Source: Gautieria morchelliformis
Lineage: Eukaryota; Basidiomycota; Agaricomycetes; Gomphales; Gomphaceae
Assembly (NCBI GenBank): GCA_015179125.1
Contig: WHVA01000239.1
Span: 97,405-161,404 of the forward strand
Direction of reading: 5' to 3'
DNA length: 64,000 nucleotides
Below, one piece after another: positions 58,605 through 64,000 of this stretch (within the stretch, counting starts at the first letter, position 1; each line of letters starts with the position of its first letter). The notes beneath the pieces are model-generated. The model had not been told where the DNA came from and made no database searches. It was given only the letters and a program-made list of their open reading frames with translations. The position numbers and the translations under genes were made by a program.

Positions 58605-61600
58605 ATGCCCAAATCGGAAACTGAAGGTCGCCCGAAAAGCGTCAAACTTACGGGCACGAATTACGATACCTGGGCAACTGAAATGCAGGAGAAACTCGTG
58701 ACAGTAGACGCATGGCAAATAGTCACCGAAGACCTCGAAAGGCCGATGGACGAGAAGCCGAGAAATGGCTCCTGAAGAGGGAGGAGGCCGCTGGCATCAT
58801 ACTCGAATCCCTCGCTCCGACACAATATGCCCATGTCGAGAACATCATGGAAAATCCCATTGAAATGTGGAAAATGCTAAAGAGTAGCAACCTCAACCGA
58901 AACACTGTCGCCACAGGATACGAAAACCTGAAGCGACAAGCGTCCCTCACATTACCAGCAGCAGCACCACCCGCGTCCAGAGAAAAATGGAATACTACAG
59001 CATGCACAGTATGCAGAAGACAAGGCCACTTGGCGGAAAAATGCCGGCTCGCTCACCCGTGCCTCAAACCAACACGAAGAAATGAGGAAACACAATTGCC
59101 GAGGAGGCAGAATGCGAAGCGAGTGAAAGAGAGCATGTCAGGTGGTACCACAGAGGAGCTCGCCAGAAATGCGAATCTACGACCCTTGCGCTCATCACCA
59201 ACCAGCGGAGACACCGACCTGTGTTGGAACACGGACACAGGGGCCACTAGCCACATGACCCCTCACCGTCATTGGCTACAGAATTATGAGCACTACAGAG
59301 TACCCATCCGGCTGGCAACGAATGAAATAGTGTACTCAGCCGGGAGAGGACAGGTACTATTTTCTCCCATCATTGACGGGAAAGTGGCGCAAAGTATCTT
59401 GTTCTCGCAAGTTCTACATGTACCTGCGCTACAGAACAACCTACTTGCGGTCCTCCACCTTACCACACACCATAACTTCACCGTCTGCATTGTGAACAGC
59501 CGCATATCATTCATCCAGGATAACAAACTGCGCTTCTGTGCCACAGTACGGAACGGGTCGGGCTTCTTAACTGGGAACACAATCCCAAATCAAGAACTGG
59601 CTCTTACCACCTCTTCACCCATTGTAGACTGACCATTACTGCACAAGCGACTAGCACACATTGGACAGGCGCGGCTGGAGAAGCTTTTAGAGAGTGGCAT
59701 GGTCGACGGAATACACTTAAATTCAGATGCGACCATTCCCCATATCTGCGCGTGTATTGCTGCGAAGCAACACCGCAACCCATTTCCAAAGAGGAGTGAT
59801 AGCTGAGCATCCATCCCGCTCTATCTCGTTGTCTCAGACGTACACAGGCCTCTCCCAGTCCGCACACCATCAGGATACCGATACTGGATCACTTTCACAG
59901 ACGATTGCACAAGGTACAGGACTGTTTATCTCCTGAAGACAAAGGATGAGGCATTCGATGCCTACCGAGCCTTCGAAGCACTAGCGGAAAACCAGTTAAA
60001 CTTGAGAGTGAAGCGTTTCAGAGACGACAAAGGCGGGGAATATATAGGTCATAAGTGGGACCAGCATTTCCAGCACCGAGGTATACTTCACGAATGTACT
60101 ATGAAGGGCACACCACAGCAGAATGGGATCTCAGAACGGACGAATCAAACCCTCATTGAAGGGACGGTCGCACTACTATAGCAAGCCCATCTACCAGCAT
60201 CGATGTGGGGAGAATCCCTGAAAATATTGGTTCGGATCGTCAACGCCACTCCAACCTCCGCACTTGTAGACAAAACCCCATATGAGGCCTGGTTTGGCTA
60301 CAAACCAAACCTCAGGATGCTACGTACTTTTTGATGCACTGCCTATGTCCACATGCAAAAGGATGAGAGAACAGGACTGCAACCCAGATCTCACAAATGC
60401 ATTTACCTTGGTTTTGAGGACGGTTATAAGGGTTGGCGCTGCTTGGACCCTATCACAAAACGTATCCTCATATCTAGAGACGTCATCTTTGATGAATCCG
60501 AATTCCCAGGCCTCACCATGACTAGAAATGCCATTGAATCATCTCTACCACCCACTTTACTTCCTGACCAGATTGCAGCTCCACCAGAAAGACAGCCAGA
60601 CCAAGATGCTGAACTCCCTGTGAATCCCGGCCCACATGCTGAACCCGACCTGCCAGCCCATCCAAATCCTCCTCCAGCCATCCCTGACCCACCAGCTGAC
60701 CCTGACCCTCCAGCTGACCCTGTCCCACCAGCCGACCCTGTCCCACCACCCTGCCGCTCCAGTAGGACAACCGCCTGCATCGATTACCGTCACCTCCACG
60801 ACCCCTTCCTCCAACCTCGACCCCCTCCCGATCATGATGGGCCAGGCCCTGAGGGGGGTGCAGCAGCCAACGGTTCAGTCATTCAGGCCCTAGAATTCAT
60901 CTATTATGGATCAGACACCACTGATACAAACATGATTTCACTGTGCGTTATCAGAGCGGCACTGGATGCGACAATAAAAGATGACCGCGTACCTAAAACA
61001 TTCGCTGAAGCAATGGGACGCTCCGATGCGCCAATGTGGAAGAACTCAACAGATGCAGAAATCCAAGCCCTCCTGGACAATGGGACGTGGGAACTGATAA
61101 AACTACCGCCTGGAGAGAAAGCCATTGGCTCTCGGTGGGTCTTCCGAATCAAGCTCCATTCAGATGGCTCTCTAGATAAATACAAGAGCCGTCTGGTAGC
61201 AAAGGGATATACTCAATGACCAGGGATTGACTACGACGAAGTCTTCGCTCCTACCACACGATGGGCAGCCCTGCGCACAATATTAGCTCAGGGAGCGCTT
61301 CAGGGAGCACACATCGAATCTGTAGACATATTGAACGCTTACCTGAACGGAGTACTTGACGATGAAGCAAAAATATATATGCAGCAACCGGAGGGCTATC
61401 ATCAAGGGGGATCAGACTGGGTATGCAGACTGAAGAGAGGACTGTACGGACTAAAGCAGAGTGGAAGATTGTGGTACGAACGACTTGGGACTGCGTTGGA
61501 GAGCATGGGATTCAAGCGGCTCCAATCTGCGCCAAGCGTCTATATCTGGATGAGTGATACCACCAAGGTCATCATACCCGTTTTCGTCGATGATTTAACC

Positions 61601-62551
61601 CTAGTATCGGACTCGAAGCTGGAACTGGACCAGGTCAAAAGCAAACTAAGCGAAATCTTCAAATTGAAGGATCTGGGCCCGACAACATCGCTACTAGGCG
61701 TAGAAGTGGAGTATGATTGCGCACAGAAAACACTAAGGCTCTCACAAAAGCAGTATATTCAAGAACTCCTTGATCGGTTCCAGATGTCGGATTTCCAACC
61801 CATATTCACGCCTATGGCCCCAGGTCCGAATTTGAGCTCTGCCATGGGACCATCAACACCGGAAGAGATGGAGGAAATGAAGCATGTGCCCTACCTAAAC
61901 ATGGTTGGAGTGCTGAATTACTTAGCTATCACAACCTGTCCTTATATTGCTTACGCTGTCGGACGCCTCGCACAATTTAACTCAAACCCAGGCCCGACGC
62001 ACTGGACGGCAGTAAAACATCTCTTGCACTACCTACAAGGGACAATCGACCTAGCACTCACGTACGCGCCCGATCTATCAGCCAGGTCATTCCAAACATG
62101 GACTGACGCTGACCACAGAGGAAACCCAGACAACGGTCGGTCGACCTCTGGATTCCTCACAAAGATCGGAACCGGAGCCGTTAGCTGGGCCAGCAAATTG
62201 CAGAATATCGTTACCTTGTCCACAACTGAGGCTGAATTCGTTGCATCGGTCCTAGCAGGAACCGAGATCGTCTGGTTATGGAGCCTATTAGATGAGCTTA
62301 ACGCAAAAGTCGAAGGACCGTCTCACCTATTCATTGACAACCAGTCTGCTCTCTCTGTTGCCAAAAATCCTGAACATCATGGACGCATGAAACACCTGGA
62401 TATCCGGTACTTCTGGCTGCGAGAGGAAGTCGCTCATAAAGTCATTCAGATCGGCTACGTACCCACGAATAATATGCCAGCAGATCTGCTGACCAAAGCG
62501 CTGCCTCACGAGTCAGTAGAACGGCATAGACGAGCCATGGGACTCTTCTGA
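58605..62551 (+). pseudogene. Cop3 Gag-Pol polyprotein
   Basis: Gag starts at the ATG at 58605; a frameshift near 58740 moves to the frame that then stays the same to the end. Gag is shortened between the UBN2 part (AAGIILESLAPTQYAHVENI) and the knuckle (CTVCRRQGHLAEKC, near 58990-59045). Protease DTGATSHMT at about 59238; integrase SDVHRP, RDDKGGEY and NGISERTNQT; Pro-rich linker of ADPDPPADP-like repeats; reverse transcriptase GSRWVFRIK, LNAYLNGVL, YGLKQSGRLWYE and VFVDDLTL; RNase H DADHRGN, STTEAEF, IDNQSA, ADLLTKAL. In-frame stops: TGA 59630, TGA 59804, TAG 60179, TGA 60332, TGA 61217. Stops 59804 and 61217 suit a former CGA, 60179 a former CAG. Confidence 0.9.
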
Positions 62552-62563
62552 GGTTGACCGTGT

Positions 62564-62571
62564 CAGGGGGG
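62564..62571 (+). promoter_or_regulatory. Cop3 polypurine tract
   Basis: CAGGGGGG immediately before the 3' LTR. Confidence 0.75.
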
Positions 62572-62725
62572 TGTGTGCGAGGTCACGTGATGCAGTCGAC
62601 CAATATAGTAGTCTGAGTTCGAAGGGAAACCCTATCACTTTTCCCTTCGAACTCAGGTACATACGGTTAGATACTCACTGAGCAGATAGTAATCCTATCA
62701 CTTTTCCCTTTGAACTCATTCCTGC
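62572..62725 (+). repeat. Cop3 3' LTR, interrupted
   Basis: Matches 58392-58551 apart from a 5-bp deletion at its start and several substitutions. It ends at CCTGC, where the next element begins. Confidence 0.85.
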
Positions 62726-63287
62726 TGTTACGTTACGATCCGTCGTAAGGTTGACCGAGGTCGGGGACGAAACCCGAGTCAAGGTCCGAGGTTACGGGGC
62801 GAGGTTTGGATGGGGAAGTCGGAGAGGGACTTGGCTTCAGCTTATGTGCTGCGCCGACCCTATGCACGAGTCCCAATTTCGGAGGTAAACGAATAAGAGG
62901 CGAGGTTCTGGCTTAAGAGGCGAGGCGTAGAAACTAGCTAGGGATCGAAGGGACACGATAGTTGATTTTCAGACTGAGGAGTAGGAATGCATACAAGGGG
63001 TTTATATACGGACGAGGTGCAAGTCAGGGGCGAACAGATTAGTGGAGGTCAGGGCGAGGTCAGGAGACTGAGGTCAGGGCGAGGTAATATACGAATGATG
63101 CGTGATGGAGCGGAATCAGTAACTAAGGGGGATACGGGCATGGGATCAAGGTCGGATATGAGTTCAAGCTCGGGATCGGGCTCGGGCACGGATAAGTATC
63201 ATATGTACTCGGGCATGAATATCACAAGGCTCGGGCTCGGAAGAAGGTTCTACCGGTAAGTAGCCGGCCAAAGGCCGGGTCCTTACA
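62726..63287 (-). repeat. LTR of a second gypsy-like element, Gyp2
   Basis: 562 bp starting TGTAAGGACC and ending GTAACGTAACA on the minus strand. The purine run at 63288-63300 lies just outside its start, as a polypurine tract should, so this is the 3' LTR of a minus-strand element whose body runs off the window to the right. A TATA box (TATATAAA, minus strand) lies near 63001-63008. The matching LTR is not in the window, so the call rests on the termini and tract. Confidence 0.6.
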
Positions 63288-63300
63288 GTATTCCCCCCTC
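63288..63300 (-). promoter_or_regulatory. Gyp2 polypurine tract
   Basis: GAGGGGGGAATAC on the minus strand, adjacent to the LTR. Confidence 0.55.
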
Positions 63301-63459
63301 ATGGCCGAGACCCTCGAGGCCGTAATGTGAACAGGGTTCGCCTATCCTTGAATCTAGATCTCGGTCCGATGTTAAGTAGCCGGAAAGGCGAAGCTTAAAT
63401 CGTAGCCGAGGTTGGATAAAAGGGTGGGTAGGAGGCAGCGAACCCCATTGCCAACTAAT

Positions 63460-64000
63460 ATGGTGCGCCCTCAAGCCCTCTTCAGCTCAGCCGTCGACGA
63501 GAACAGCGTGAACAACGCGTTCGACCAGACTTTGTTGTCTGAGGAGAACGGAGCCTCGGGCGAGGTTATGCCCGAGGATCGACCCGAGGTTGGCACATTG
63601 CCAATTGATGAGACGGGGGCCATCGACATGCGGCAGCCGTGGCAGGAAGGACCGAGTGGAAAGAAGGTGAGTACCGTAGTTGTCTAGTCATGGACGCTGC
63701 TGATTCGTCTAGTATAAGCACATGTTATTCTCCTACCACCCGACCGACTTGTCCCTATACGGGTACAAGCTCGCCGACGGGGACCTCGCGAGTGGCAGCT
63801 CGCGACCAAGGCCGAGGCGAGGTGCGCGCGCTGCGAAGAGCGCGACTATACGTGCCTTCGGGCCGTTAGTCTCGACTTCGGCCTCGCCGACCAGGGTGCC
63901 TGCGTGTGGTGCAGGACCCGTTCCTTGGGCTGTAGTATCGCCCAAGGTCGCCGCAGCAAGGCAACCCCAGGCAAGGGTCAGGCGGGTACAGCGAGCAAGA
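63460..64000 (+). CDS. Cysteine-rich ORF antisense to Gyp2, cut by the window end
   Basis: An exon of 69 codons from the ATG at 63460 (acidic, VDENSVNNAFDQ) ends at an AAG/GTGAGT donor (63667). Downstream, in the frame that an intron of 63667-63798 (CAG acceptor, 132 nt) would keep, lies C-A-R-C-x6-C, 15 residues, then C-V-W-C-x6-C (about 63824-63927). This is the cysteine spacing of a fungal Zn2Cys6 binuclear cluster, although the usual Lys/Arg and Pro positions are poor. It is transcribed opposite to the retroelement and lies between its 3' LTR and the presumed pol. The exact splice acceptor is uncertain. Confidence 0.4.

Larger units (their letters stand above)
58392..62725 (+). mobile_element. 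Copia LTR retrotransposon Cop3, decayed
   Basis: Complete copia layout but older than Cop1 and Cop2: the two LTRs differ by a small deletion and several substitutions, and pol has five in-frame stops. Its 3' LTR is cut at 62725 by the LTR of a second retroelement, leaving the last eight or so LTR bases beyond the window. Confidence 0.92.

Noticed and set aside
1..64000. CRISPR arrays, bacterial operons, ribosome binding sites
   Set aside because: No direct repeats with regular unique spacers were found, and splice sites, LTR elements and gene families are eukaryotic.
1..64000. tRNA or rRNA genes
   Set aside because: No cloverleaf or rRNA core sequence was noticed. The GGTTGGAACC stretch near 10340 resembles a B box only loosely and has no matching A box.

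Overview
This window looks like a transposon-packed, gene-poor stretch of a filamentous fungal genome, most likely an agaricomycete (mushroom-forming) basidiomycete. The grounds are: GT-AG introns of about 50-57 nt wherever coding sequence can be followed, an Rtc4-like protein and a WDR24/Rtc1 protein as the recognisable host genes, and copia, chromoviral gypsy and Tad-like LINE elements of fungal type. There are no operons or bacterial signals. No complete, undamaged host gene was found; almost every coding segment is a mobile-element protein or a broken, duplicated piece of a host gene. LAYOUT: 1-4924 copia element Cop1 (5' LTR cut by the window edge, two frameshifts in pol). 5115-7676 a 2.56-kb inverted-repeat element with arms of about 1.03 kb around a 506-bp core carrying a proline-rich repeat ORF. 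7705-about 15050 a 5'-truncated chromoviral gypsy (Gyp1) with a 1.07-kb insertion, an integrase deletion, six in-frame TGA codons and an extra ORF after the chromodomain. 16038-20544 copia element Cop2 (minus strand), with LTRs that look identical and a perfect 5-bp target duplication, inserted into one copy of a segmental duplication (SD1) whose other copy at 35207-37158 preserves the empty site. 20545-42600 a mosaic of dispersed repeats (R1, R3, R5), a TIR element, three parts of a dismembered WDR24/Rtc1 gene (two N-terminal copies, one C-terminal part), an Rtc4-like pseudogene (37363-40169) and a GT-rich minisatellite. 31020-35042 and 42602-48642 are the arms of a large inverted duplication (SD2) carrying pieces of a purine permease and of an unidentified gene X; the right arm also took up a 5'-truncated LINE (45695-47350, poly-A tail and target duplication). 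48643-53400 is mostly unassigned. 53411-58391 repeats the R3-R5-R1-gene X order seen further left. 58392-62725 is a decayed copia element (Cop3), whose 3' LTR is interrupted at 62726 by the LTR of a second, minus-strand gypsy (Gyp2) that runs off the window and carries an antisense cysteine-rich ORF. COMMON THEMES: all three copia elements have a primer-binding site complementary to the anticodon region of initiator tRNA-Met, as in Drosophila copia and yeast Ty5. The older sequences (Gyp1, Cop3, LINE, Rtc4-like and WDR24 pseudogenes) are broken largely by stop codons explainable by single C-to-T changes, while Cop1 and Cop2, whose LTRs are unchanged, are broken only by frameshifts. The window reads as a record of repeated segmental duplication, capture of gene pieces and nested insertion.
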